Below the pieces are notes generated by a model. The model was not told where the DNA came from, did no database searches, and saw only the letters and a list, made by a program, of their open reading frames with translations. A program made the position numbers and the translations under genes. 64,000 nt of DNA from CAVSRC01 sp963785065 (GTDB lineage: Bacteria; Pseudomonadota; Alphaproteobacteria; Rhizobiales; Kaistiaceae): contig CAWATX010000002.1 of the NCBI GenBank assembly GCA_963785065.1, positions 682,001-746,000 of the forward strand. Reading direction: 5' to 3'. Positions 16,121-25,204 of this stretch are shown piece by piece (positions within the stretch are counted from its first letter, which is position 1; each line of letters starts with the position of its first letter).

Positions 16121-17728
16121 TCAGGCGACGCCGATCGCCGCCAGAACCCGCTCGACGACCTCATCCACGCTGCCTTCCGCCGAGACCGCGGTCCATGCGA
16201 CGGGCCCGCGGAACTGATCGATCTGATGGCGGATGGTCTCGGCATTGGCGTCCGACGGGTCGGCGCCGCGCCCTTCCACCCGGTCGATCAGCTTCTCCGC
16301 CTCGAGCTCCAGCCAGATGCCGGTGAAGGGCACCTCGACGGCTGCCGCCATTTCCTCGACCCGATTGCGATCCTCAATCCGCCGGAAGGTGGCGTCGAGG
16401 ACGACACCCTGGCCGAGCGCCAGAAGGTATTCCGCCTCGCGCACGAGTGTTTCGTATACGGCGCGCGACACCTCGCGGCGATAGGCCGGCGCCGGTAGCC
16501 GCATCGTCGGCGCGACGCCGCCCATGCGTTTGCGGATGCGATCGCTGGACAACACCCGCGCGCCCGGCGGCGCGCCGACTGCCTGAGCAATCGCTGCCGC
16601 CACCGTCGACTTGCCCGAGCCGGAGAAGCCGCCGATCGCCACCAGGCCTGGCTCTACCGGCTTCAGAAGTGCCTGCGCCAGATGGAAATAGGACAGCGCT
16701 TCGCGGCTGAGCACGGCGGCATTGGCCGCCTCGGCCGGCTCCTCCGCCCGCGTGGCGCTGACATGGGCGCGCACGGCGGCGCGGAGCGCCATCATGAAGG
16801 GCACCACCATCAGCCCATCGCTTTCGTCGAGAACGTCGAGATAGCGGTTGAGCACGAGATTGGCGCCGGGCTTGAGATCGCGGTGCCAGAGATCCATCAG
16901 CAGGAAGGCGAGGTCATAGAGCACGTCGACGGTCGCCATGGCGTCGTCGAATTGCAGGCAGTCGAACGGCGCCGGGCAGCCGCCGAACAGGCAGACATTG
17001 CCGAGATGCAGATCGCCGTGACAGTGGCGCACCTTGCCGAGGCGCTGGCGCCGGTCGAGCAACGGCGCGGCCCGCGCCAGGGCATCGCGAAAGGCCCGGT
17101 TGAAGCGCTCGACTGCATCGGGCGGAAACAGCGAGACGCCGGCAAATGCCTGCTCGTTGATGGCCAGCACCGCGGCGATGCTGTCGGCCCCGCCGCCGGC
17201 GAGTTCCACCGGCGCCGTCTCGTGCAGCCGGGCGACCACTGCCGCCAGCTCCGCCAGCCGCGCCGGCGTCAGCCTGCCGGCAACCGCCATACGGTCGAAC
17301 AGACCGTCCTGGTCGAAGCGCACCATCTCGACCACCGCATCGACCAGCGGCCCGTCACCATCGAAGGTGAGGCCACCGTCCTGGGTGCGCGTGATGCGCC
17401 TGACGCCGCGATAGAGGCCGGGCACGGCGCGCCGGTTGAGCTCGACCTCGCTCTCGCACATGACCAGGCGCCGCGCGACGGTGGAGAAGTCGACATAGCC
17501 AAGCTTGACGGCGCGCTTGAGCTTGTAGGCGCGCGCCCCGGCCAGCACCACGACCGAGATGCGGGTCTCGTTCACCTCGACCGCTTCCGCATCCAGGCCA
17601 TGGGTCGCCGGGTCGGTCAAAAAGGCAATGGCCTCGGCCTGATCGCCAAGCGCAACTGCGTCTTTCTGTTGCGGACGGCGGGCAAAGCCGCGCTGACGCC
17701 CTTCGGCGGAGGAAAAGGCCATCATCAT
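16121..17728 (-). CDS. Bifunctional aminoglycoside-phosphotransferase-like kinase / AAA ATPase
   Basis: A 535-residue fusion. Residues up to about 330 resemble the APH kinase fold, with CHGDLHLGNVCLF as the catalytic loop and FDCLQFDD as the metal-binding segment. The C-terminal part is a P-loop kinase-like AAA domain with GGFSGSGKST near residue 370. Such fusions are widespread in proteobacteria and of unknown substrate; the name does not imply antibiotic resistance. Three consecutive ATG codons (17728, 17725, 17722) make the start uncertain by two residues, and the first 30 residues may not be translated. Confidence 0.8.
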   Translation of the reverse strand: MMMAFSSAEGRQRGFARRPQQKDAVALGDQAEAIAFLTDPATHGLDAEAVEVNETRISVVVLAGARAYKLKRAVKLGYVDFSTVARRLVMCESEVELNRRAVPGLYRGVRRITRTQDGGLTFDGDGPLVDAVVEMVRFDQDGLFDRMAVAGRLTPARLAELAAVVARLHETAPVELAGGGADSIAAVLAINEQAFAGVSLFPPDAVERFNRAFRDALARAAPLLDRRQRLGKVRHCHGDLHLGNVCLFGGCPAPFDCLQFDDAMATVDVLYDLAFLLMDLWHRDLKPGANLVLNRYLDVLDESDGLMVVPFMMALRAAVRAHVSATRAEEPAEAANAAVLSREALSYFHLAQALLKPVEPGLVAIGGFSGSGKSTVAAAIAQAVGAPPGARVLSSDRIRKRMGGVAPTMRLPAPAYRREVSRAVYETLVREAEYLLALGQGVVLDATFRRIEDRNRVEEMAAAVEVPFTGIWLELEAEKLIDRVEGRGADPSDANAETIRHQIDQFRGPVAWTAVSAEGSVDEVVERVLAAIGVA

Positions 17729-17828
17729 TTAGTGACAGGTACGGGCGCCAAGGGCGTTGCGATGAATCAAGCCCGTCCCGCCGGACTCTCCGGCAGGAAA
17801 CCGCAGTTTTTGCCCATCGGCCGCCTGC

Positions 17829-18278
17829 CTAGAGGCGGTCAATCTCGTATTCGGCGCAGGAGCGGCCAAGCAGCGCCAGGCCCTCCTCGAGATAGTCGCC
17901 GAGCAGCGGCATGCCGAGCAGATAGCTTGCCGTACGGTTGTTGTGGGCCTCACCGGCCGCCGCACACAGCAGCGGCCAGTCGTCCGCCGTGTAGTCGCCC
18001 CGCCCCAGCCAGGCGATCGCCACCAGCTCGACCTGCTCATCCTCGGAAAGATCGTGGATGGCCGAGACCAGTTCCTCGGCCACCGGATCATCCTCATGGT
18101 CCTCGAGCACCGACGCGTCCTGGTCGTCGGCAGGGTTGGAGCCCGGGTCCGGATCGGTCACCTCGCTCTTGGCATCGAACTCGCGCGCCTTGACGACGAT
18201 GAAGCAGACCTTCTCCGGCGAGATCACAAGGTCGACCGGCGGGGCGTCTTCGTCGATGATGCGACGGGGTTTCTTCAT
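17829..18278 (-). CDS. DUF3775 domain protein
   Basis: A 149-residue acidic cytosolic protein. The segment from VAEELVSAIHDLSEDEQVELVAIAWLGRGDY to NRTASYLLGMPLLGDYLEEGL matches DUF3775, a small alphaproteobacterial family without known function. It lies 18 bp downstream of the HPF-like gene on the same strand, so the two are probably co-transcribed. Confidence 0.8.
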   Translation of the reverse strand: MKKPRRIIDEDAPPVDLVISPEKVCFIVVKAREFDAKSEVTDPDPGSNPADDQDASVLEDHEDDPVAEELVSAIHDLSEDEQVELVAIAWLGRGDYTADDWPLLCAAAGEAHNNRTASYLLGMPLLGDYLEEGLALLGRSCAEYEIDRL

Positions 18279-18296
18279 CGGGGTCCGCTTTCCCGC

Positions 18297-18662
18297 TCAG
18301 GCCGGGTTGCGCTCGGATTCGTGCGACTTCACTTGGCCGCGCATGCGGCGCACCTCGTCCTGCAGGCGGCGGCGGGCCCGCTTGAAGGCGTCGTTGACGG
18401 CGAAGGCGGCATCGGCGAAGCGCTCGTCCTCGCTGGCCGTGCGGTCGACATTGACGGCGCGGCCGTCGGGCAGCGCCAGATGAATGGCGACCTCGTACTG
18501 ACCGCCGCTTTGATGGTGCGCCGAGGGGCCGGCGACGGCGACGCGGCAGGCGGTGATCCGCCCGAAACGCTTTTCGAGCGCGGCAATGTGCTCGACGACC
18601 GACTGCTGGACATGCGGGTTCAAGGTTGCGCCCTGAAAATCGATCTTTGCCGGGGTTTCCAT
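18297..18662 (-). CDS. HPF/RaiA-type ribosome-associated protein
   Basis: A 121-residue member of the sigma-54 modulation/S30EA family, proteins that bind the 30S subunit and promote ribosome hibernation. The opening IDFQGATLNPHVQQSVVEHIAALEKRF and the ADAAFAVNDAFKRARRRLQD helix fit the short form lacking the long C-terminal dimerisation tail. Context (DUF3775 partner, near the Fix module) suggests a role under stress or low oxygen, though I see no FixK box upstream. Confidence 0.8.
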   Translation of the reverse strand: METPAKIDFQGATLNPHVQQSVVEHIAALEKRFGRITACRVAVAGPSAHHQSGGQYEVAIHLALPDGRAVNVDRTASEDERFADAAFAVNDAFKRARRRLQDEVRRMRGQVKSHESERNPA

Positions 18663-18917
18663 CCTGCTTCACCCATCGTTGTTCCCGGCACAACGCGCCG
18701 GGTTCGCCCGATTGCTCATGGGGAGGACTCCGCCCGGACAACTTGACCCTCTTCTCGGAAGAGGCGGCGCCGAGCAGCGCGCTCCAAGGCCCTAGTGGCT
18801 AATCATCAACATGGGGATGGAAAGACGCGCCGACAATGGACATGGCGACGCGCCTCCCGACCTCCCCCAACAAAGCGGGAGGCCGGCCAATTCGGGCAAA
18901 CGAATGTGGCGGGCGCC

Positions 18918-21788
18918 CTAGCCGACCTTGGCGTTGCGCAGGCGCAGCGCATTGGAGATGACGCTGACCGAAGAGAGCGCCATCGCCGCCGCGCCGATGA
19001 CCGGCGACAAGAGGATGCCGAAGGCGGGATAGAGGATGCCTGCGGCGATCGGCACGCCGGCCGAATTGTAGACGAAGGCGAAGAGCAGGTTCTGGCGGAT
19101 GTTGCGCATGACCGCCTGGCTCAGGCGACGCGCCTTGAGGATGCCCATGAGGTCGCCCTTGAGCAGGGTCACCCCGGCGCTCTCGATGGCAACGTCGGTC
19201 CCGGAGCCCATGGCGATGCCGATGTCGGCGGCGGCCAGCGCCGGCGCGTCGTTGACCCCGTCGCCGGCCATCGCCACCACGCGGCCCTCGTCGCGCAGGC
19301 GCTGGACGACCGCGCTCTTGCGCTCGGGCAGCACCTCCGCCTCGACCTCGTCGATGCCAAGCGACCTGGCAACGGCTTCCGCGGTGATGCGGTTGTCGCC
19401 GGTGAGCATGACAATGCGGATGCCCTCGGCGTGCAGGCCGGCAATCGCCTGCGCCGTGGTCGGCTTGACCGCGTCGGCGATGCCGATGACGGCCGCCGGC
19501 TTACCGTCGATGGCGACGTAGACGGCGGTGGCGCCCTCGGCGCTGAGCCGCCTGGCCGCATCGGCGAGCCCATCTGTGGCGATCTTCATCTCGGCCAGGA
19601 ATGCGGCATTGCCGACATGGACGCGTTTGCGCTCGACCATGCCGAAGGCGCCCTTGCCGGCCGGCGCATCGAAGCCCATGGCCTTCTTGGTTTCGATGCC
19701 GCGCGCCGCCGCTGCCGCAACGATCGCCTCGGCCAGCGGATGCTCGCTCGCCTTTTCGACGCTGGCTGCGAATTTGAGCACGCTCGCCTCGTCGTAGCCT
19801 TCGGCCGGGACCACTGCGGTGACCGACGGCTTGCCCTCGGTGAGGGTACCGGTCTTGTCGACCACCAGCGTGTCGACCTTCTCCATGCGCTCCAGCGCCG
19901 AGGCATGCTTGATGAGCACGCCGGCGCGGGCGCCACGACCGACGCCGACCATGATCGACATCGGGGTGGCGAGGCCAAGCGCGCACGGGCAGGCGATGAT
20001 GAGCACACTCACCGCCGCCACCAGGCCGAAGGCGAAGCGCGGCTCCGGCCCCCAGATCGCCCATGAGGCGAAGGCGATCAGCGCCACCGCGATCACGGTC
20101 GGCACGAACCAGCCGGAGACCTGGTCGGCGAGACGCTGGATCGGCGCGCGGCTGCGCTGGGCGTCGGCGACCATCTGGACGATGCGGGCCAGCAGCGTGT
20201 CGCGGCCGATCTTCTCGGCCGTCATGATGAGCGCGCCGGAGCGGTTGATGGTGCCGCCGATGAGTGCGTCGCCGGCCTGCTTGTTGACCGGCATGGATTC
20301 GCCGGTGACCATGGATTCATCGAGCGCCGACTGGCCTTCGACGACCGAGCCATCGACCGGCACCTTCTCGCCCGGGCGCACGCGCAGCTTGTCGCCGACG
20401 TCGATGCGGTCGAGGGTGATCTCCTCTTCCGAGCCATCGGCGGATATCCGCCGCGCCGTCTTGGGCGCCAGATCGAGCAGCGCCTTGATGGCGCCGGAGG
20501 TCTGCTCGCGGGCGCGCAATTCCAGCACCTGGCCGAGCAGGACCAGAACGGTGATCGCCGCCGCCGCCTCGAAATAGACCGCGACCGTGCCATCGGCCAT
20601 CTGGAAGGCGGAGGGGAAGGCGGCTGGCGCCAGTGTCGCCACAATGCTGTAGGTCCAGGCGACGCCGGTGCCGATGGCGGTCAGCGTGAACATGTTGAGA
20701 TTGCGCGTCATCACCGACTGGACGCCGCGCACGAAGAACGGCCAGCCGGCCCACAGCACCACCGGGGTGGCGAGCAGAAGCTGGATCCAGCCCGACAGGC
20801 GCGGATCGATGATATGGCCGAGGCCGAGATGGGAGCCCATCTCCAGGACGACCACCGGCACCGTCAGCGCCAGGCCGATCCAAAAGCGGCGGGTCATGTC
20901 GACCAGTTCGGGATTGGGTCCGGTATCGGCGGTCATGACCGCCGGCTCCAGCCCCATGCCGCAGATCGGGCAGGTGCCGGGGCCGATCTGGCGGATTTCC
21001 GGATGCATCGGGCAGGTATATTCGGTGCCCTCCGGCACCGGCACGGCCGGATGGGCCTCCGGGTTCAGGAAGCGCTCGGGCTCGGCAACGAACTTCGTCC
21101 GGCAGTGGCCGGAGCAGAAGTAATAGGTCTCGCCTTTGTAGTCGGCCTTGTACTCGGCGGTCGCCGGATCGACGTCCATGCCGCAGACGACATCCTTGAC
21201 CAGCTTGGCACCGGCGGCCGCACCATGATCGTGGTGCGCATGGCCATGGCCATGGCCATGACCATGATCATGATCATGATCATGCATGGCGCCGTGATCA
21301 TGCGCCTTGGCGTCGGCGCCGACGAAGCTCTCCGGATCGGCGACGAATTTCGCCCGGCAATGCGGGCAGCAGAAATAATAGGTCTCGCCCTGGTATTCGG
21401 CCTTGTGCTGGCTTGTCGCCGGATCGACGTCCATGCCGCAAACCGGGTCCTTGGCCATAGCTGCGCCGGCCGCGGCGTGACCGTGGTCGTGCATGGCATG
21501 GCCATGACCATGCATGGCGCCGTGATCATGCGCCTTGGCGTCAGCGCCAACGAAGCTTTCCGGATCGGCGACGAACTTCGCCCGGCAGTGCGGGCAGCAG
21601 AAATAGTATGTCTCGCCCTGATAGTCGGCCTTGTGCTGACTGGTCGCCGGGTCGACGTCCATGCCACACACCGGATCCTTGACCAGCTCGGCGGTATCCG
21701 CCGCCGCGCCACCATGGCCGTGATGGTGATGGCCGTCCTCGCCGTGCGCGGGGTGGTGGCTGTGGTCGTGGCGATGGCTGTCGGACAT
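18918..21788 (-). CDS. copA: Copper-type P1B ATPase with three YHS domains
   Basis: A 956-residue heavy-metal efflux pump. Instead of CxxC-type HMA domains, the N-terminus has three near-identical YHS/TRASH domains (about residues 36-80, 110-155, 200-245: KDPVCGMDVDPAT ... YYFCCPHCRAKF) separated by His-rich linkers. A HMBD with CPMHPE and CPICGMGLEP follows (about 262-287). The membrane domain carries CPC in ACPCALGLATP, the P-domain DKTGTLTEG and the hinge GDGVNDAPAL. The start at 21788 fits RNA spacing behind the CsoR operators. The divergent CsoR gene points to Cu(I). Confidence 0.9.
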   Translation of the reverse strand: MSDSHRHDHSHHPAHGEDGHHHHGHGGAAADTAELVKDPVCGMDVDPATSQHKADYQGETYYFCCPHCRAKFVADPESFVGADAKAHDHGAMHGHGHAMHDHGHAAAGAAMAKDPVCGMDVDPATSQHKAEYQGETYYFCCPHCRAKFVADPESFVGADAKAHDHGAMHDHDHDHGHGHGHGHAHHDHGAAAGAKLVKDVVCGMDVDPATAEYKADYKGETYYFCSGHCRTKFVAEPERFLNPEAHPAVPVPEGTEYTCPMHPEIRQIGPGTCPICGMGLEPAVMTADTGPNPELVDMTRRFWIGLALTVPVVVLEMGSHLGLGHIIDPRLSGWIQLLLATPVVLWAGWPFFVRGVQSVMTRNLNMFTLTAIGTGVAWTYSIVATLAPAAFPSAFQMADGTVAVYFEAAAAITVLVLLGQVLELRAREQTSGAIKALLDLAPKTARRISADGSEEEITLDRIDVGDKLRVRPGEKVPVDGSVVEGQSALDESMVTGESMPVNKQAGDALIGGTINRSGALIMTAEKIGRDTLLARIVQMVADAQRSRAPIQRLADQVSGWFVPTVIAVALIAFASWAIWGPEPRFAFGLVAAVSVLIIACPCALGLATPMSIMVGVGRGARAGVLIKHASALERMEKVDTLVVDKTGTLTEGKPSVTAVVPAEGYDEASVLKFAASVEKASEHPLAEAIVAAAAARGIETKKAMGFDAPAGKGAFGMVERKRVHVGNAAFLAEMKIATDGLADAARRLSAEGATAVYVAIDGKPAAVIGIADAVKPTTAQAIAGLHAEGIRIVMLTGDNRITAEAVARSLGIDEVEAEVLPERKSAVVQRLRDEGRVVAMAGDGVNDAPALAAADIGIAMGSGTDVAIESAGVTLLKGDLMGILKARRLSQAVMRNIRQNLLFAFVYNSAGVPIAAGILYPAFGILLSPVIGAAAMALSSVSVISNALRLRNAKVG

Positions 21789-21814
21789 GGCGGATTCTCC
21801 GCAATCGGTATGGA

Positions 21815-21829
21815 ACCCCCTAGGGGTAT
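21815..21829. promoter_or_regulatory. CsoR-type operator 1
   Basis: ACCCCCTAGGGGTAT contains the perfect palindrome CCCCTAGGGG at 21817-21826. It sits 27 bp upstream of copA. GC-rich dyads flanked by TA are the known binding sites of CsoR/RcnR repressors. Confidence 0.6.
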
Positions 21830-21848
21830 CAGGACGGGCTTGACCCAT

Positions 21849-21865
21849 ATACCCCCATAGGGTAT
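21849..21865. promoter_or_regulatory. CsoR-type operator 2
   Basis: ATACCC and GGGTAT form an exact inverted repeat around CCATA, ending 10 bp before the csoR start. Together with operator 1 it gives a site for each divergent promoter, so the repressor can control both copA and itself. Confidence 0.6.
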
Positions 21866-21875
21866 CTAGTCAAGC

Positions 21876-22151
21876 ATGCACGAACCGACAAGAACCGCTG
21901 TCCTCAAGCGCCTCAGCCGCATCGAGGGACAAGTGCGCGGCATCGCCGGCATGGTCCGCGACGACCGCTACTGCATCGACGTGGTCACCCAGATCGGGGC
22001 GGTGCGCAACGCGCTACGCCGCGCCGAGGAGGAGATCCTGCGCGACCACGTCGCCCACTGCGTCGAGGGGGCGATCGCTGCCGGCGACAAGGACGACCAG
22101 CGCCAGAAGGTCGCCGAGATCATGGACGTGCTCTCCCGCGCCCAGCGCTGA
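21876..22151 (+). CDS. csoR: Copper-sensing repressor CsoR
   Basis: A 91-residue all-helical DUF156 repressor. Cys33, His58 and Cys62 have exactly the spacing of Cys36-His61-Cys65 that binds Cu(I) in Mycobacterium CsoR. This argues against the FrmR (formaldehyde) and RcnR (nickel) subtypes. It is divergent from copA over two palindromic operators; copper binding should release DNA and derepress the pump. Confidence 0.88.
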   Translation: MHEPTRTAVLKRLSRIEGQVRGIAGMVRDDRYCIDVVTQIGAVRNALRRAEEEILRDHVAHCVEGAIAAGDKDDQRQKVAEIMDVLSRAQR

Positions 22152-22301
22152 CATGGATCAACGCTTGACGCGGAATTGATCCCGTCTGGCGGAAAAAACG
22201 TCTAGGTTTTCTCCCCCGCTCGCCGGCCGCGCCGCCCAATTGCTGCCGAAATCGGAGCGGCCAGTCGCATCGTTCGAACGGCCACAAGGATCCTCTTTGC
22301 C

Positions 22302-23030
22302 ATGCGCAAGCTCTCGCCCGGCGACGTCCTCATCCCGGTTGCCATCATCATCGCCGGCGCCATGATTTCCGGGACGATCTACTGGACCGCGCATCAGGCG
22401 GTCATGCAGCAGGCCGCGCTCGCCCCGGCCGATTCGACCGCGCCGGCGGACCAGCCGGCACCGCCGGCCAACATCGCCGACGTCAACGTCAAGGACGCCG
22501 CCTATATCGGCAAGGCCGACGCGCCGGTCACCATGGCCTACTGGTTCGACTACCAGTGCCCCTACTGCAAGCAGGAGGAGGAGAGCGTCTTCCCGCAGCT
22601 TGAGAAGGACTATGTCGACACCGGCAAGCTGAAGATCGTCTTCAAGGACTTCGCCTTCCTCGGGCCGGATTCCGACGTCGCCAGCCGCGCGGCGCGCGCC
22701 GTTTGGGCCGTGGCGCCCGACAAGTTCCGCGAATGGCACAAGGCGATGTTCGACCATCAGGACCAGGAGAATGCCGGCTGGGGTAACCAGGACGACATCC
22801 TGGCGCTGACCGGCACCATCGCCGGCATCGACGTCGCCAAGGTCAAGGCGCTGATGACCGACAAGGCGACCGCCTTCGCCGACGCCATGCAGGCCGACGC
22901 CAATGAAGGCTATTCCATGGGTGTCGGCGGCACGCCGTCCTTCCTGGTCGGCAAGCAGATGATGGTCGGCGCCCAGCCCTATGAGAAGCTGAAGGCAGCG
23001 ATCGACGCCGAACTCAAGTCAGCGGGATAA
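22302..23030 (+). CDS. Membrane-anchored DsbA-family thiol oxidoreductase
   Basis: A 242-residue periplasmic protein. An uncleaved-looking N-terminal helix (residues 8-28) anchors it, followed by an Ala/Pro-rich linker and a DsbA fold with CPYC in WFDYQCPYCKQEE and the cis-Pro in GVGGTPSFLVG. It should oxidise or isomerise disulfides, and could serve copper-protein maturation given the csoR/copA neighbour, which is inference. Confidence 0.87.
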   Translation: MRKLSPGDVLIPVAIIIAGAMISGTIYWTAHQAVMQQAALAPADSTAPADQPAPPANIADVNVKDAAYIGKADAPVTMAYWFDYQCPYCKQEEESVFPQLEKDYVDTGKLKIVFKDFAFLGPDSDVASRAARAVWAVAPDKFREWHKAMFDHQDQENAGWGNQDDILALTGTIAGIDVAKVKALMTDKATAFADAMQADANEGYSMGVGGTPSFLVGKQMMVGAQPYEKLKAAIDAELKSAG

Positions 23031-23066
23031 AGCTGTACCGCACGCAATGCGCGGCACCTTCGTGCC

Positions 23067-23870
23067 TCAGGAAACCTTGGCCCGGAGATCGCCGGCAAAG
23101 GCTTCCAGCGTCGCGCGCGACGCCTTGCCGATCAGCATGTAGCCGAGGCCGTTGCGGGTCCAGAAGACGATGTTGAAGCCCTCGCGGACCTCCGAGGCGA
23201 CCGGCGCGTCGGGCTTGCCGTTGGCGATGATGCAGAAGGCGAAAGCACCGTCGGCAGCCGACAGATAGGAAAGCTGGGCGAGCGGCTTGCCGCGGAAATC
23301 GTAGAGGGAGGCGCGCTTCAGCGCCGAGTCGGGCAGAGCGAGGCGGTCCGGCGTGAGGCTTATGGCGACCTTTTCGCCGACCGCCGACAGCTCGTCTGCC
23401 AGCTGGGTTGGATTATCGGGGATGACCGCCAGCGTGTCCGGCGTCATCAGGCCCATATATTCGGCCACGGTCTGGCGCCAGTTGGGCGCCTGCGCCACCG
23501 GCACCGGCTGCACGATGCCGCTCATCAGCGGCACGACATAGCCGGCGGCAGCGCCGAGCACGAAGAGCGCGATGGCCGCGGCGATGGCGGCCGGCCGCCA
23601 CGATCGCCGCACCGGCGCCGGGGGGACCTGTTTGGTGGCTTCAGCCAGGATTGCCGCCAGGCGCTCGTGCGGTGCTTCGGCGACGAGCACGCCGAAGGCA
23701 CCGGCGAAATCCCGCCCGCCGCGCTGCAGCATGTCGAGCCGCGCCGACAGCTCTGCCTCGCCAGCAAGCCGCTCCTCCAGCGAGGCGCGCGCCTCGGCCG
23801 GCAGTTCCCCGTCGATATAGGCGGTCAGGAGAGCGTCGTCGCTCAGATCGCTGTCGGCCAGATCAGCCAT
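23067..23870 (-). CDS. Anti-sigma factor, single-pass membrane protein
   Basis: A 267-residue protein with an N-terminal cytosolic zf-HC2-like helical region (DDALLTAYIDGELPAEARASLEERL) lacking the zinc-binding HxxxCxxC, one membrane helix at about residues 95-117, and a periplasmic C-terminal domain. It follows the sigma gene with an 8-bp overlap, the standard arrangement for a sigma/anti-sigma pair. I start at 23870 (MADLADSDLSDD). Confidence 0.85.
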   Translation of the reverse strand: MADLADSDLSDDALLTAYIDGELPAEARASLEERLAGEAELSARLDMLQRGGRDFAGAFGVLVAEAPHERLAAILAEATKQVPPAPVRRSWRPAAIAAAIALFVLGAAAGYVVPLMSGIVQPVPVAQAPNWRQTVAEYMGLMTPDTLAVIPDNPTQLADELSAVGEKVAISLTPDRLALPDSALKRASLYDFRGKPLAQLSYLSAADGAFAFCIIANGKPDAPVASEVREGFNIVFWTRNGLGYMLIGKASRATLEAFAGDLRAKVS

Positions 23871-24387
23871 GCTTCTCACCGATTTCGTCAGGCCCGGCGG
23901 CAAGGCCGGCGAGCCGCGCCCGCGCCCCGGCCAGCCGCGACATGACGGTGCCGATCGGCACGCCAAGCGTGTCCGCCGCTTCGCGGTAGGTCAGTCCCTC
24001 GACATAGACCAGATAGACGGTTTCGCGTTGCACTTCGGGTAAGTCCTGGACCTCACGTAACACCTGAGCGGCCAGAATATTCGTTTCGATCCCCCGGATT
24101 CCGTCGAAGACCAGGGCCTGCTCGGCATCCACCAGCCCCTGGCCAAAGCGCACCTTGCGGGCGCGCAGCTCGTTCAGCCAGATCGAATGGAGGATGGAAA
24201 TCAGCCAGCGATCGAGCCGGGTGCCGGGGGTGAACTGGGAACTGCGCTCCAGCGCCCGCACGCAGGTCGACTGGACCAGCTCCTCGGCCGTGTCGCGGTT
24301 TCCCGACAGCACCAGCCCATAGCGCCACAGCCGCGGCAGCAGCCCGGCCAGGCCTTCCATCACGGCTCGATGCGCGTCGCCTGCCAT
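23863..24387 (-). CDS. ECF-family RNA polymerase sigma factor
   Basis: A 174-residue sigma factor with region 2 (LVLSGNRDTAEELVQSTCVRAL) and region 4 (LPEVQRETVYLVYVEGLTYREAADTLGVPIGTVMSRL). An upstream ATG would give 284 residues, but the homologous part begins at MAGDAHRAVMEGL, so 24387 is used. It overlaps its anti-sigma gene. Its regulon is unknown; the divergent secreted TPR protein is a candidate. Confidence 0.88.
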   Translation of the reverse strand: MAGDAHRAVMEGLAGLLPRLWRYGLVLSGNRDTAEELVQSTCVRALERSSQFTPGTRLDRWLISILHSIWLNELRARKVRFGQGLVDAEQALVFDGIRGIETNILAAQVLREVQDLPEVQRETVYLVYVEGLTYREAADTLGVPIGTVMSRLAGARARLAGLAAGPDEIGEKHG

Positions 24388-24592
24388 AAGTTCCCGTTGA
24401 TGGGACGGCTCGCCCCCAACACCAAGTGACGCGACCGTAGCCGACTTGTCGCGCGAACTGAACAGCCGGCCTGTCACGGGCTTGTGACCGGCGCCGGCGG
24501 ACGCCCCTCGAATAGCAGGCCCCGTCTTCCTGTTCACCCCATGTCGAAAGCGGATCGGGGCGGTCCACACCCAGGCAAATCGGAGCAAGCCA

Positions 24593-25135
24593 ATGAGCAG
24601 ATCATCTCTCGTGACCACCATTCTTCTCGCAGGCGTCCTGTCGCTTGCCGGCACGGCGGCCTTCGCCGCCAGCGACGGCGGCAGCAGCAGCAGCGGCACC
24701 ACGACACCCCAGTGCAAGGCGGGCTACGTCTGGAATGCCCACAAGAGCAAGTGCGAGAAGAAGACGTCCAGCACCCTGGACGACAAGACGCTCTACACGC
24801 AGGGCCGCGACCTGGCGCTCGCCGGCCGCTACGAGGAGGCATTGGTGGCGCTCGGCGCGGTCAGGAACCAGGATTCGATGGTGCTGACGATGATCGGCTA
24901 TTCACAGCGCAAGCTCGGCAACTACGACGCGGGGCTCGCCACCTACGCCGAGGCGCTCGCCCTCGACCCCAACAACGTCAACACCCACGAATATCTCGGC
25001 GAAGCCTACGCGGAGAAGGGCAATCTCGATCTCGCCAGGGCCGAGCTGATGAAGGTCGAGGCCGTCTGCGGCACGACCTGCGAGCAGTACCAGGATCTCG
25101 CCAAGGCGATCGCCGGCGAGCCCGGCGAAAGCTGA
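24593..25135 (+). CDS. Secreted tetratricopeptide-repeat protein
   Basis: A 180-residue protein with a signal peptide cleaved near AFA-AS (residues 1-25), a Ser/Gly/Thr linker, one CKAGYVWN ... SKCEKK pair of cysteines that may be disulfide-bonded, then about three TPR units (residues 67-165). GGAG-like CGGAG lies upstream of the ATG. It is divergent from the ECF sigma gene. TPRs usually mediate protein contacts; no partner is evident. Confidence 0.8.
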   Translation: MSRSSLVTTILLAGVLSLAGTAAFAASDGGSSSSGTTTPQCKAGYVWNAHKSKCEKKTSSTLDDKTLYTQGRDLALAGRYEEALVALGAVRNQDSMVLTMIGYSQRKLGNYDAGLATYAEALALDPNNVNTHEYLGEAYAEKGNLDLARAELMKVEAVCGTTCEQYQDLAKAIAGEPGES

Positions 25136-25204
25136 CCACGGAAGGGTCCCAGCGGGCTGCGGCCGTCGACGATGGCCGCGGCGCCGCCTCACGGCGAGGT
25201 CGAC

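Noticed and set aside
16121..17728. Reading the APH-like gene as an aminoglycoside resistance gene
   Set aside because: The APH fold is shared by many kinases and this AAA fusion is a general proteobacterial family without shown resistance activity.
21230..21780. Regular DNA repeats that could be taken for a CRISPR array
   Set aside because: They are the coding repeats of the YHS domains and His-rich linkers in copA, in frame, with no uniform spacers.
22148..22161. CTGACATGGATCAA, a near match to a FixK-type box before the DsbA-like gene
   Set aside because: One of eight conserved positions is wrong, it overlaps the csoR stop, and it lies about 150 bp from the next start.
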